Part shown: in pieces, positions 28,475 to 38,295 of the stretch
Layout of the letters: the number at the start of each line of letters is the position of its first letter
How positions within the stretch are numbered: the first letter of the stretch is position 1
Origin: SAR86 cluster bacterium
GTDB taxonomy: Bacteria; Pseudomonadota; Gammaproteobacteria; Magnimaribacterales; Magnimaribacteraceae
Assembly (NCBI GenBank): GCA_016777005.1
Contig: JADHSF010000004.1
Location: 1 to 64,000 of the forward strand
Direction: 5' to 3'
Length of the DNA stretch: 64,000 bases
Program-made: the position numbers and the translations under genes
Notes under the pieces: model-generated
Databases searched by the model: none
Told to the model about the DNA's origin: nothing
What the model saw: only the letters and a program-made list of their open reading frames with translations

Positions 28475-30079
28475 CTAATTAGCTCTATCAAATATAAAGC
28501 CCTTATAGTCTTCTGAGACTATTTCATCGAGCATTTCCGTATAAACCGGAACTCCAATAAAAGGAAGAAACGCCTTAGCCTTCTCTTCTATATTAGAACC
28601 GTTATACCAAGACTTGGTATCTGTAAAAATTGTTGTATCAGCAATTTCATTAACAAGCACCATCCAATCATCTTCTGCAGTCTTAGAAGATTCTATAACT
28701 TCTTTATTATTCTTGATCATCCACTCAATACAGTCTGTAATCCAATTCACATGTTGTTCAATAGAAGGCATCATATTTGAAAGGACCGAGGGGCTGCCTG
28801 GTCCAGTAACAGTAAAGAGATTGGGAAAGTTAGCAATACCAATACCTAGATAGGACTTAGCTCCACTCTTCCATTGATCTTTAAGCTTAATACCATCTCG
28901 TCCAGATATATCTATACTTGTAAGAGCTCCAGTCATTGCATCAAATCCTGTTGCAAGGATAAGGGTATCAATATCATAAACACGATCTGATTCAATTGAA
29001 TCAGTAGTGATATTCTTTATAGGATTTTCTTTCAAATCTATTAGATGGACATTACTTTGGTTGAAGGTTTCGAAATAACCAGTATCGACGCACAACCTTT
29101 TGCCTCCAATATGATAATCAGGAGCAAGTAAAGTAGCTGTATCTGGATCCTTAACAATACCGGTTATCTTATCTCTTACAAAGTTTGCAGCTATGCTATT
29201 AGCATCAGCATCCATTGCTACATCCGCATAACCTCCAAAGAAACCTAAACCTGCATTTTGCCAATTTTCTTCTAGTTGGGCATGCACTTCCTCTATATCA
29301 GTTTCTACAATTAAAGATTCATCTGAAATTGCTGCGATTCCAAAACCATTGAGATAGTTTTCTTTTCTAAATTCTGGATATCTAGATTTTATTTCCTGTT
29401 CTAGGTTCTTATCCATAGGACCATTATTTGAAGGTATTGAGTAATTCGGCGTTCTTTGAAAAACAAATAACTCTTCTGCTTGTTGAGCTATTAAAGGAAT
29501 AGATTGAATGGCCGAAGAACCTGTGCCAATAATCGCCACCCTCTTCCCAGTAAAGTCTTGCTTATCTTGCGGCCATGTAGATGTTTGCAAAAGTTCGCCC
29601 TCAAAATTCTCTAATCCTTCAAAATGTGGTTTATTAGGAACTGAAAGACATCCAGTAGCAAAAATACAAAACTTAGCTTCATAGTCATCTTTTGAAGTGG
29701 TAATGGACCAATTTGAATCATTCTCATTAAAATTAGCACTGATCACTTCTTCTTCGAATTGAATGCCATCTCTTAATTCAAATCTATCCGCAACATGATT
29801 TATATACTCAAGTATTTCGGGTTGAGCTGAGTATTTTTCTGACCAATCCCATTCCTGTTGGAGATCATGATCAAACTGATAAGAGTACTCTAAAGAAGGA
29901 ATATCGCATCTTGCTCCAGGATATCTATTCCAATGCCAAGTTCCGCCAATTTGATCTGCTTTTTCTAGGATGACTACAGATAAACCTAATTTTCTTAACT
30001 TCAACAGCATATAAATACCTGCAAAGCCGGCCCCAACTATAATCGCATCATATTTCTTAATTGCGCTATCTTTATTCAT
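28475..30079 (-). CDS. flavin-containing (Baeyer-Villiger-type) monooxygenase
   Basis: 534 aa; GAGFAGIYM, GGTWHWNRYPGARCDIPS, FVFQRTPNYSIP (BVMO-like), GTGSSA second Rossmann motif. Confidence 0.88.
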   Translation of the reverse strand: MNKDSAIKKYDAIIVGAGFAGIYMLLKLRKLGLSVVILEKADQIGGTWHWNRYPGARCDIPSLEYSYQFDHDLQQEWDWSEKYSAQPEILEYINHVADRFELRDGIQFEEEVISANFNENDSNWSITTSKDDYEAKFCIFATGCLSVPNKPHFEGLENFEGELLQTSTWPQDKQDFTGKRVAIIGTGSSAIQSIPLIAQQAEELFVFQRTPNYSIPSNNGPMDKNLEQEIKSRYPEFRKENYLNGFGIAAISDESLIVETDIEEVHAQLEENWQNAGLGFFGGYADVAMDADANSIAANFVRDKITGIVKDPDTATLLAPDYHIGGKRLCVDTGYFETFNQSNVHLIDLKENPIKNITTDSIESDRVYDIDTLILATGFDAMTGALTSIDISGRDGIKLKDQWKSGAKSYLGIGIANFPNLFTVTGPGSPSVLSNMMPSIEQHVNWITDCIEWMIKNNKEVIESSKTAEDDWMVLVNEIADTTIFTDTKSWYNGSNIEEKAKAFLPFIGVPVYTEMLDEIVSEDYKGFIFDRAN

Positions 30080-30169
30080 TCCTTAACTTCTCCAAAAATC
30101 TTAATAAACTTTATTCTTATCTTATGAGAATTATTTATATCATCAATATAAATATCAAGGTAGAAAAAA

Positions 30170-30358
30170 TTAGAATTTCCTTACAAAAAACTTTTCTTTG
30201 GAGGCCAGTTCTTCCGCTCTTAGTATTATGTAGTGAGCTAGAATTATTTGGTCTATGCCCTTTGCTTTAAGAATTGCTTTTTCTTGTAGGCTTGCGTCTA
30301 TAGAATTTTGATTAATCTCTTCTATAACTTTTCCTATGTCGAAACTCCTGGCTTTCAT
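30170..30358 (-). CDS. small protein of unknown function
   Basis: 62 aa; supported by homology to the decayed tandem copy upstream. Confidence 0.5.
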   Translation of the reverse strand: MKARSFDIGKVIEEINQNSIDASLQEKAILKAKGIDQIILAHYIILRAEELASKEKFFVRKF

Positions 30359-30363
30359 AAATA

Positions 30364-30505
30364 AATTAAAAGATTTCCTTCTCTTGTGCTCTCAATATTA
30401 TGTATTGAGATAGAATTATTTTTTGGTCTTCATCCTCTGGCTTTCAGGATTCCTGTGTCTTGTAAATTTGCATGTGGTAATATTTGGTCTACAATATTAT
30501 CCAGT
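30364..30505 (-). pseudogene. frameshifted tandem copy of the 30170-30358 small gene
   Basis: Minus-strand reading GLELDNIVDQILPHANLQDTGILKARG then, after a frame change, DQKIILSQYIILRAQEKEIF*; compare ILKAKGIDQIILAHYIILRAEELASKEKF. No in-frame ATG. Confidence 0.7.
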
Positions 30506-30558
30506 TCTAATCCTTGAAAGATTAAGACAATAATTAAAGATCATTATACAAATAAGCT

Positions 30559-32214
30559 ATGAAAAATACTTTACTATCCTCACCATTAAAATCTGATATT
30601 GATAATAAATCGGAAGAATTTGCTAAGTACAAAAAGTCTATGCTTGAGAAGCTAGACGTTATTGAAGATCTGATTACAGAAGTTGAATTAGGAGGAGGAC
30701 AACACCATCACGATAGATTAGCTGCAAGAGGTAAAATGCCTGTACGTGAAAGAATTGCAAATTTCTTAGACCCTGATACTCCTTTTCTTGAAATAAGTAC
30801 TTTAGCAGCATATGCCTCGGCCTACCCTGTTGGAGGAGGCTGTGTAGCAGGCATAGGAATAGTTGCAGGTATTGAAGTCGTTATTTTTGCAAATGACCCT
30901 ACAGTTTTGGCGGGGGCCATGCATGCTTTTTCAGGAAAAAAATGGACCCGAGCCATGGAGATATCCAGAGTCAATAAAATACCTTATGTTCAGTTTGTAG
31001 AATCTGCAGGTGGTGATTTGAGAATGGGCGGTGGAAAAGGTAAAGGTGCTTCCCAAGGTACTGTCTTAGGGTCGGGACACTTTGCAGAATCCGGAAGAAC
31101 TTTTTACGATGTGACCGAACTTTCCAAATTAAGAATACCGACTATCTCAATAGTCTTTGGTTCTTCTACTGCAGGTGGTGCATATCAACCTGGAATGTCT
31201 GACTACAATATCTTTATCAAGAAGCAATCAAAGGTTTTCTTAGGTGGTCCGCCTCTAGTCAAAATGGCAACAGGAGAGGTATCAGATGACGAGACTTTAG
31301 GTGGTGGTCAAATGCATGCTGAAAAGTCAGGTTTAGCTGACTATCTTGCAGAAGATGAAATGGATGCATTGCGAATAGGAAGAGAGGTAGTCTCTCACCT
31401 TAACTGGCGGAAAGAAGGTTGCGGCCCCACTCATCAAGCCGATGAGCCAATTAATGATATTGAAGATTTATTGGGTTTAGTTGATCCAGACCTTAAAAGA
31501 CCTTTTGATGTCAGGGAAGTAATTGGAAGAGTAACGGACGGTTCAAGATTTGAGGAATTTAAACCTCTATTTGGACCCACTATGGTATGCGGGTTTGCTT
31601 CCATTCATGGCTATACGGTAGGCATTATAGGAAATAATGGTCCTATATTTCCCGACACCGCATCGAAAGGAGCTCATTTTGTTCAATTATGTAATCAAGT
31701 AGATGTGCCCATTGTATTTTTACAGAACATAACTGGGTTTGTAGTAGGAAAAGATTATGAAACTGACGGGCAAATCAAGAAAGGCGCTCAATTCTTAAAT
31801 TCGGTTTCTAATTCTACCGTGCCACATCTTACGGTTATCTTGGGTAATTCATATGGTGCTGGAACTTATGCCATGTCTGGAAGAGCTTTTGACAACAGAT
31901 TCACTTTTATTTGGCCCACTGCAAAAATTGCAGTGATGGGTCCTCAACAAATTGCCGGTGTAATGTCTATTGTAAGGAGGGCTAGAGCTGAAAGAATGGG
32001 AGAGAAGATTGATGAAAAAAATGAGGCTCAAATGGTGGCTTTTGCAGAAGCAGCTCAAGAAGAAGGTTCTCTTGCTCTAAGAGCCACTGGCGCTATAAGC
32101 GATGATGGAATTATTGACCCTAGAGACACAAGAACAGTACTTGGATTATGCCTCTCAGTGGTGAATGGAAAAACTATTGAAGGAACACCTGGGTATGGAG
32201 TATACAGACTATGA
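30559..32214 (+). CDS. acyl-CoA carboxylase beta subunit (methylcrotonyl/geranyl-CoA carboxylase type)
   Basis: 551 aa; ARGKMPVRERI, GGAYQPGMSDYNIFIKKQSKVFLGGPPLVKMATGE, NITGFVVGKDYE. Confidence 0.9.
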   Translation: MKNTLLSSPLKSDIDNKSEEFAKYKKSMLEKLDVIEDLITEVELGGGQHHHDRLAARGKMPVRERIANFLDPDTPFLEISTLAAYASAYPVGGGCVAGIGIVAGIEVVIFANDPTVLAGAMHAFSGKKWTRAMEISRVNKIPYVQFVESAGGDLRMGGGKGKGASQGTVLGSGHFAESGRTFYDVTELSKLRIPTISIVFGSSTAGGAYQPGMSDYNIFIKKQSKVFLGGPPLVKMATGEVSDDETLGGGQMHAEKSGLADYLAEDEMDALRIGREVVSHLNWRKEGCGPTHQADEPINDIEDLLGLVDPDLKRPFDVREVIGRVTDGSRFEEFKPLFGPTMVCGFASIHGYTVGIIGNNGPIFPDTASKGAHFVQLCNQVDVPIVFLQNITGFVVGKDYETDGQIKKGAQFLNSVSNSTVPHLTVILGNSYGAGTYAMSGRAFDNRFTFIWPTAKIAVMGPQQIAGVMSIVRRARAERMGEKIDEKNEAQMVAFAEAAQEEGSLALRATGAISDDGIIDPRDTRTVLGLCLSVVNGKTIEGTPGYGVYRL

Positions 32215-34136
32215 CTTTTCATAAATTACTTATCGCCAACAGAGGCGAAATTGCATGTAGAATAATTAAAAGTGCCCATGATATGGGTATAAGTTGCGTA
32301 GCAGTCTATGTTGATGCAGATGCTGATTCTCTGTTTGTAAAGCAAGCCGACGAAGCCATAAGACTTACAGATTCTTACTTAAATTCTAAGGAGATAATAG
32401 CCGCTGCCAAAGCTACTGGAGCACAGGCAGTTCATCCTGGTTATGGATTTCTATCAGAGAATGCTAAGTTCTCTAGAGATGTGATCAAAGAAGGTTTAAT
32501 TTGGGTTGGCCCCAATTCAAAAGTTATTACTTCAATGGGAGATAAGTTAAAGGCTAAAGTCTTAGCCGAAAAGGCAGGCGTACCTACCCTGCCTATGACA
32601 ACAGATCCTAAGAAAGCCTCTTCAATAGGATACCCCATACTGATCAAAGCTGCTGCTGGTGGAGGCGGAAAAGGTATGCGTATTGTTGATTCAAATAAAG
32701 AATTAAAAGAATCGATACTTGGGGCTCAAAGAGAAGCATTATCTGGATTCGGAGACGATAGAGTCTTCATAGAGAGGTATGTTGCTTCTTCGAGACATAT
32801 TGAGATTCAAATATTGGGTGACTCCTACGGAAACGTAGTGCACCTAGGAGAAAGAGAGTGCTCCATCCAAAGAAGACATCAAAAGATTATTGAAGAATCG
32901 CCTTCTCCTAGAGTTGATCCTGAAATGAGAGAGGCGATGGGTAAAGCTGCTGTTAACTTAGCAAAAAAATTAAAATATGAATCTGCAGGAACAGTTGAGT
33001 TTTTAGTGGATGATAAAACGGGTGAATTTTGGTTTTTGGAAGTCAATACCAGATTACAAGTTGAACACCCTGTAACGGAAGGTGTCACTGGTAAAGACTT
33101 GGTATATGAGCAACTTAGAATCGCGCGCGGTGAAGAACTTGGTTATACCCAAGAAGAAATTGAGTGGTCTGGATCCTCTATTGAAGCAAGGCTCTATGCA
33201 GAAGATCCATCTAATGATTTCCTTCCTGCAACAGGTAAACTGATCGCCTACGAACCTGACTCTAACATCGAAGCAAGATGGGATACGGGAGTTGAGCAAG
33301 GATCAATAATTGGAACAGACTTTGATCCAATGATTGCGAAAGTAATAAGTACTGGAAAATCTAGAACCGATGCAGCCAATAAATTGGCACTAGCACTAGA
33401 ATCACTTCATATAGGCGGTGTGACAACAAATAGAGATTTCTTGGTTTCGTCTTTACGTTCAGAAGCTTTTCATGAGGGACTTACCACTTCTGATTTCATT
33501 GAAAAAGTTAATCCACAAAGATCAATACCTATGAGTGGGGAAAATCTTGAACTTTCTTCTTCAGTGGCTGCGCTTTGGATTCAAGGCTTGAATAGAAAAA
33601 ACTCTAATGTACTTAATCAAATTCCTTCTGGATGGAGAAATTCAAAACTTCCGCGACAAAAATTATCTTTTCGATGCCTAGAAGAAGAAACAACCATTAA
33701 CTATATACGCAGAAGAGATGGCTCTTTTAATTTAAATAATGGATCGGTTGCCAATATATTTAAGTGGGAAGAATCTGGAATTGATATTGAGATAGATGGT
33801 CGAAGATTCTATGCGAAAGTTACTCAAGATTCTAAAACGATTGTAGTTCATATGCCATGGGGCAATGCAGTGCTTGAAATTCTTCCTAGATTTACTCTGC
33901 CTGGAAGCGAGGTCCAAGCTGGTGGTCTAATAGCGCCAATGCCTGGAAAAGTTATTGACCTTAAGGTAAAAGTTGGCACTAAAGTTAAAAAAGGAGATAC
34001 TTTAGTGATATTGGAAGCTATGAAAATGGAACATCAAGTTAAGGCTTCTGAAGATGGAAAAGTCGCCAAGCTTTTGGTCAAGAAAGATGAGCAACTTGAG
34101 AATGGTGCTCTATTAATGATCGTAGATCCAAAATAA
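32211..34136 (+). CDS. acyl-CoA carboxylase alpha subunit (biotin carboxylase + BCCP)
   Basis: 641 aa; KLLIANRGEIACRI, AAAGGGGKGMRIV, C-terminal biotinyl site EAMKMEH. Confidence 0.93.
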   Translation: MTFHKLLIANRGEIACRIIKSAHDMGISCVAVYVDADADSLFVKQADEAIRLTDSYLNSKEIIAAAKATGAQAVHPGYGFLSENAKFSRDVIKEGLIWVGPNSKVITSMGDKLKAKVLAEKAGVPTLPMTTDPKKASSIGYPILIKAAAGGGGKGMRIVDSNKELKESILGAQREALSGFGDDRVFIERYVASSRHIEIQILGDSYGNVVHLGERECSIQRRHQKIIEESPSPRVDPEMREAMGKAAVNLAKKLKYESAGTVEFLVDDKTGEFWFLEVNTRLQVEHPVTEGVTGKDLVYEQLRIARGEELGYTQEEIEWSGSSIEARLYAEDPSNDFLPATGKLIAYEPDSNIEARWDTGVEQGSIIGTDFDPMIAKVISTGKSRTDAANKLALALESLHIGGVTTNRDFLVSSLRSEAFHEGLTTSDFIEKVNPQRSIPMSGENLELSSSVAALWIQGLNRKNSNVLNQIPSGWRNSKLPRQKLSFRCLEEETTINYIRRRDGSFNLNNGSVANIFKWEESGIDIEIDGRRFYAKVTQDSKTIVVHMPWGNAVLEILPRFTLPGSEVQAGGLIAPMPGKVIDLKVKVGTKVKKGDTLVILEAMKMEHQVKASEDGKVAKLLVKKDEQLENGALLMIVDPK

Positions 34137-34140
34137 ATTT

Positions 34141-34794
34141 ATGGGCCTGTCATTGAAAGTTTCCGATAATTTGTTGGAAACACAAGAGTTTTTGGAAAGT
34201 CCAAAGCCTCTATTAAGCAAATCAAAAGAAAACCTCCTGTCTGCAAGACAAAAAGAAGCAATTTTAGGCTTAGAAGAGTTAATAGAAGCAGGCTATCTTC
34301 AATTGACTATGTCTCAAATAGCCAACAGGCTTAAAGTCTCTCTTAGAACTCTATATAAAATAGCGCCAAAAAAAGAAGATTTATTGTTAATAGCGGTAGA
34401 CAGATTGTTATTCAAGATAGGTGCTGAAGCTCAGCAAGCTATCAATACTGATGACGGACCTTTAGAGAAATTAAAAATATTTCTCCATAAGACCAATGAA
34501 GCAACAAAAAACGATACTCTCGCCTTCACTGAAGACTTTGACAAAATTCAAGGTGCAAGAGCGCTTATAGATTCTCATGAAAATTACGTTGTAAACTTAA
34601 CAAAAAAAATGCTTGATGAGGCAATCAAAGCAGGTGAGATAAACAAAATAGATACCTCTTGGATGTCTCTAGTATTATCGGGTCTAACGAGAGAAACAAA
34701 CAGGAAATATTTAAAAAAAGCATCTAAAGCCGAAACAGCCGACTCGGCTAAGGAGATGATGGAAATAATTTTTAAAGGTTTAAAAAGTAAATAA
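34141..34794 (+). CDS. TetR-like transcriptional regulator
   Basis: 217 aa; helix-turn-helix LTMSQIANRLKVSLRTLYKIAPKKEDLL. Confidence 0.82.
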   Translation: MGLSLKVSDNLLETQEFLESPKPLLSKSKENLLSARQKEAILGLEELIEAGYLQLTMSQIANRLKVSLRTLYKIAPKKEDLLLIAVDRLLFKIGAEAQQAINTDDGPLEKLKIFLHKTNEATKNDTLAFTEDFDKIQGARALIDSHENYVVNLTKKMLDEAIKAGEINKIDTSWMSLVLSGLTRETNRKYLKKASKAETADSAKEMMEIIFKGLKSK

Positions 34795-34810
34795 AAATTT
34801 TAAAGGAGAG

Positions 34811-36580
34811 ATGATGAATACTGAGAGAGAAAAGATAATTATAGGGAACTGCAGTGGTTTTTATGGCGATAGACTATCAGCTGCAAAAGATATGGTAGAA
34901 GGAGGCCCTATTGATGTTATTACAGGTGACTATTTGGCCGAGTTAACAATGACCATTCTTTACAATCAGAGAATGAAAAGAGGAGAAGACCAAGGCTATG
35001 TAGGCACTTTCTTAAAACAATTTACTGAAATTGCAAAAGCTTGTGAAGAAAAGGACATAAAGATTGTTACTAATGCAGGAGGCCTTAATCCCTCTTCAAT
35101 GGCTTCTAAAATACAAGCGATCGTTGAAGAACTAGGTGTAAACCTCAAAGTAGCTTACATAGATGGCGACGATTTAGCTCCTAGAATTGAAGAATTAAGT
35201 GCTGCTGGAGAAAAGCTGGAGAGTATTGAAAAGGGAATAGCTCTTAAAGATCATGGGAAAGAAACTTTAACGGCCAATGCTTACTTGGGTGCTTGGGGAA
35301 TTAAAGAAGCTTTAGATGCAGGAGCAGATGTAGTAGTTTGTCCAAGAGTGACTGATGCTGCTGTTGTCATAGGACCTGCTGCATGGAAATTTAATTGGTC
35401 TAGAAATGACTTCGATGCTCTTGCTGGATCACTTGCTGCAGGACACATTATAGAATGCGGTGCTCAGGCAACTGGTGGCAACTATTCGTTCTTTCAAGAA
35501 GTTCCGAGTTTTAAAAATATTGGTTATCCCATTGCTGAAATCTATGAAGATGGAAGTTTTACAGTAACAAAACATCCTGGAACAGGCGGTCTTGTTTCTG
35601 TGGGAACAGTCACAGCACAACTTTTATATGAAATAAATACTCCAGCCTATATGAATCCGGATGTGATCAGTCACTTCGATACCCTTAAGATTGAGCAAGA
35701 ATCACAAGATAGAGTGTATGTCTCTGGATGCAGAGGCAGTAGTGCTCCCAAGACTCATAAAGTATGCATTAATCTGTCTGGTGGATTTAGAAATGGCAGC
35801 GAAATATTACTTACCGGGTTGGATATTGAAGAAAAAGCAAAGTTAGTAACAGACCTAATCTTTGATAATGTTGGAGGCAAAGAGCAATTTGATAAAGTAG
35901 ACATTCAACTACTACGCACTGATAAAGAAGACCCTAATTCAAATGAAGAAGCTCAAGCTTCACTAAGGATTTCTGTGATGTCCACCAATCCTGATCTTGT
36001 TGGAAGATTATTCAGTGCCAAGACAACTGAATTAGCACTTGGGACTATTCCTGGTTATACAGGAAGAGCTGGCACGGCTACTGGGCATTTTATAGAATAC
36101 TGGCCCGCTCTAGTTGATAGCAAACACATAAAGGAAATTGTCCATTTTGAAGGTAAGAGCATAGAAGTAATACCCACTAGCCAGATGGATTATGAAGAAA
36201 TCTATTATCAAAAAGAGCCTTATGAAAACAAACTTCCAGAAATTGAATCTTACAAAAACGTTCCCTTTGGTAAGCTTTATGGGACTAGGTCAGGGGATAA
36301 AGGTGGATGTGCTAATTTAGGTGTTTGGGCTAAAACACAAGATGCTTATTCTTATTTATTTGAATTCTTAACCGTAGAAAAAGTTAAAGAGTTACTTCCT
36401 GATTTAGCAGAATACAAAATAGACAGACATGAATTACCTAATATATTGTCACTTAACTTTTATGTTCACGGAATATTGCAAGACGGTGTTTCATCGTCTA
36501 CAAGATTAGATGGACAAGCAAAATCATTAGGGGAATACCTAAGAGCCAAAAATATTGAAGTACCTGAATCTTTAATCTAA
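34811..36580 (+). CDS. acyclic terpene utilisation AtuA family protein (DUF1446)
   Basis: 589 aa; IGNCSGFYGDRLSAAKDMVEGGPIDVITGDYLAELTM, IVTNAGGLNP, C-terminal GTRSGDKGGCANLGVWA. Confidence 0.9.
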   Translation: MMNTEREKIIIGNCSGFYGDRLSAAKDMVEGGPIDVITGDYLAELTMTILYNQRMKRGEDQGYVGTFLKQFTEIAKACEEKDIKIVTNAGGLNPSSMASKIQAIVEELGVNLKVAYIDGDDLAPRIEELSAAGEKLESIEKGIALKDHGKETLTANAYLGAWGIKEALDAGADVVVCPRVTDAAVVIGPAAWKFNWSRNDFDALAGSLAAGHIIECGAQATGGNYSFFQEVPSFKNIGYPIAEIYEDGSFTVTKHPGTGGLVSVGTVTAQLLYEINTPAYMNPDVISHFDTLKIEQESQDRVYVSGCRGSSAPKTHKVCINLSGGFRNGSEILLTGLDIEEKAKLVTDLIFDNVGGKEQFDKVDIQLLRTDKEDPNSNEEAQASLRISVMSTNPDLVGRLFSAKTTELALGTIPGYTGRAGTATGHFIEYWPALVDSKHIKEIVHFEGKSIEVIPTSQMDYEEIYYQKEPYENKLPEIESYKNVPFGKLYGTRSGDKGGCANLGVWAKTQDAYSYLFEFLTVEKVKELLPDLAEYKIDRHELPNILSLNFYVHGILQDGVSSSTRLDGQAKSLGEYLRAKNIEVPESLI

Positions 36581-36601
36581 AAAATAAAAATAGGAATTAC
36601 C

Positions 36602-37396
36602 ATGAACGATAAATCAAAACTATCTCTTGAAGATCTGACTTTTCAAGCTACTAAAATTAATATTGAGAAGAATGTGTTGACAGTGACACTGAATCGTCCT
36701 GAAAAGAAAAATGCTCTAAACAACGTAATGATGAACGAGATTTGCTATGCATTATCTTATGCCAAGCAAGAGAGGGAAATTAGAGTTGTTGTAATAGCAG
36801 CTGAAGGTGATGTTTTTTGTGCAGGTGCAGACCTCAAGAGAGAAAAAGCAGAATCAAATGTACCTAAAATTGAAGGCTCAGATGACATCAGTTTACTTAT
36901 TAGACATTTATATAAACCTGTTATTTGCAAGATTCAAGGTTCTGTTCATGCCGGTGCCCTGCTCATGGTTACAAATTGCACACATGCAATTGCCGTTGAA
37001 GAAGCTAAGTTTTCAGCTCCTGAGATTTTAAGAGGGGTATGGCCCCACATGGTGATGGCTGGTTTATTTAGAGTCATGCCTAAGAGGGCTGGTCTAGATT
37101 TCTGCATGAGAGGACAGGCTATTGATGCAAAGAAAGCAGAAGAATGGGGACTAATTAACAAATCAGTTACGAGCGATCAACTAGATGAAGCTGTAAGAGA
37201 ATTAGCTTCAGATCTTGCAAATCTTGCTCCTGGAACTATGCAATTTGGATTAGAAGCCTACGTTCGTCAAGATTCTATGGAATTTGATGAAGCTTTACCC
37301 TACCTGGGTAAAAAGAGTGCTGAAACATTTGCCGGTCCTGATGCTCAAGAAGGTATCTCTGCTTTTCTTGAAAAAAGAGAACCAAATTGGGATTAG
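36602..37396 (+). CDS. enoyl-CoA hydratase/isomerase family protein (possibly AtuE-like)
   Basis: 264 aa; VTLNRPEKKNALN, GDVFCAGADLKRE. Confidence 0.88.
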   Translation: MNDKSKLSLEDLTFQATKINIEKNVLTVTLNRPEKKNALNNVMMNEICYALSYAKQEREIRVVVIAAEGDVFCAGADLKREKAESNVPKIEGSDDISLLIRHLYKPVICKIQGSVHAGALLMVTNCTHAIAVEEAKFSAPEILRGVWPHMVMAGLFRVMPKRAGLDFCMRGQAIDAKKAEEWGLINKSVTSDQLDEAVRELASDLANLAPGTMQFGLEAYVRQDSMEFDEALPYLGKKSAETFAGPDAQEGISAFLEKREPNWD

Positions 37397-38272
37397 TTAC
37401 TTTCTACTTGCTATATAGAGAGCTGTTAACACAATAAAACCGCCAAATATCTGTAAGGGACTTAATAATTCCTCAAGTAAAAGCCATCCATAAAATGCTG
37501 CCGCTACCGGTTGCATTAACAATACCAAAGAAGACAGATGCGCAGAAACCTTTGAAATTCCATAAGTGATCATTCCCTGAGCAATAGTTTGCGAGAAAAT
37601 GGCATATGAAAGAAGAATTATAAATTCCGATAAGCCTATAGTTAATTCCTTAGTTTCAAAAATACTTATCAAAAATAAACAGCAGGCTGTTATCAAAGTA
37701 ACTAGATATAGAGTTTTGGCAGGTCTTAGTTCATTGGTCAGATCTTTGATAGAAAGAATATAGCCAGCATAAAAAATTGCCGCTACCAACCCAAGCGAAT
37801 CTCCGAATACCATCACACTTTCGCCTGGCAAAACAACTAACGAGACTCCGATTAAGGCGAATAATAACGAAATAATGAAAGATAGTTTGATTGTATAACT
37901 AAGGAACAATACACCGAATAAAACTACAAAAACTGGCGCTGTATTAGCCATTAACGTTGCATTAGCAACAGATGTAAATGATAAGGACCAATTCCAGATT
38001 GACATATCTAAGGCAAAACATACCCCTCCAAAGCACAAGAAAAATAACTTTCTTGTATTCCATTGAAATTTTTCTTTATAACCTCTTTCTTCGTATCTCG
38101 CCCAGAGATAAAGAAAAGGCAGTGCAAAAAATGCTCTGTAAAATGCAATTAGAGAGGGCGAAGATTCGCTAATTTTCACAAAAATACCTGAACCTCCCAA
38201 CATCAAAGCTCCAACAAATAAGAGAAGGATGCCTTTAAAGAGATCTGTAGATTTATTTTTTTCTTCGTTCAA
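37397..38272 (-). CDS. EamA/DMT family transporter
   Basis: 291 aa, about ten TM segments, GALMLGGSGIFVKISE and C-terminal LEELLSPLQIFGGFIVL. Confidence 0.88.
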   Translation of the reverse strand: MNEEKNKSTDLFKGILLLFVGALMLGGSGIFVKISESSPSLIAFYRAFFALPFLYLWARYEERGYKEKFQWNTRKLFFLCFGGVCFALDMSIWNWSLSFTSVANATLMANTAPVFVVLFGVLFLSYTIKLSFIISLLFALIGVSLVVLPGESVMVFGDSLGLVAAIFYAGYILSIKDLTNELRPAKTLYLVTLITACCLFLISIFETKELTIGLSEFIILLSYAIFSQTIAQGMITYGISKVSAHLSSLVLLMQPVAAAFYGWLLLEELLSPLQIFGGFIVLTALYIASRK

Positions 38273-38295
38273 AATCTTCGGTTATACTTTTGTAA

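Noticed and set aside
30080-30558. Region between the BVMO and carboxylase genes as a non-coding RNA
   Set aside because: The repeated structure is explained by the tandem small gene and its frameshifted copy.
32441-33299. Minus-strand ORFs inside the biotin carboxylase gene
   Set aside because: Shadow ORFs opposite a well-supported 641-aa gene.
37397-38272. EamA transporter as part of the terpene/acyl-CoA locus
   Set aside because: Opposite strand, convergent with the hydratase gene; no evidence of functional linkage.
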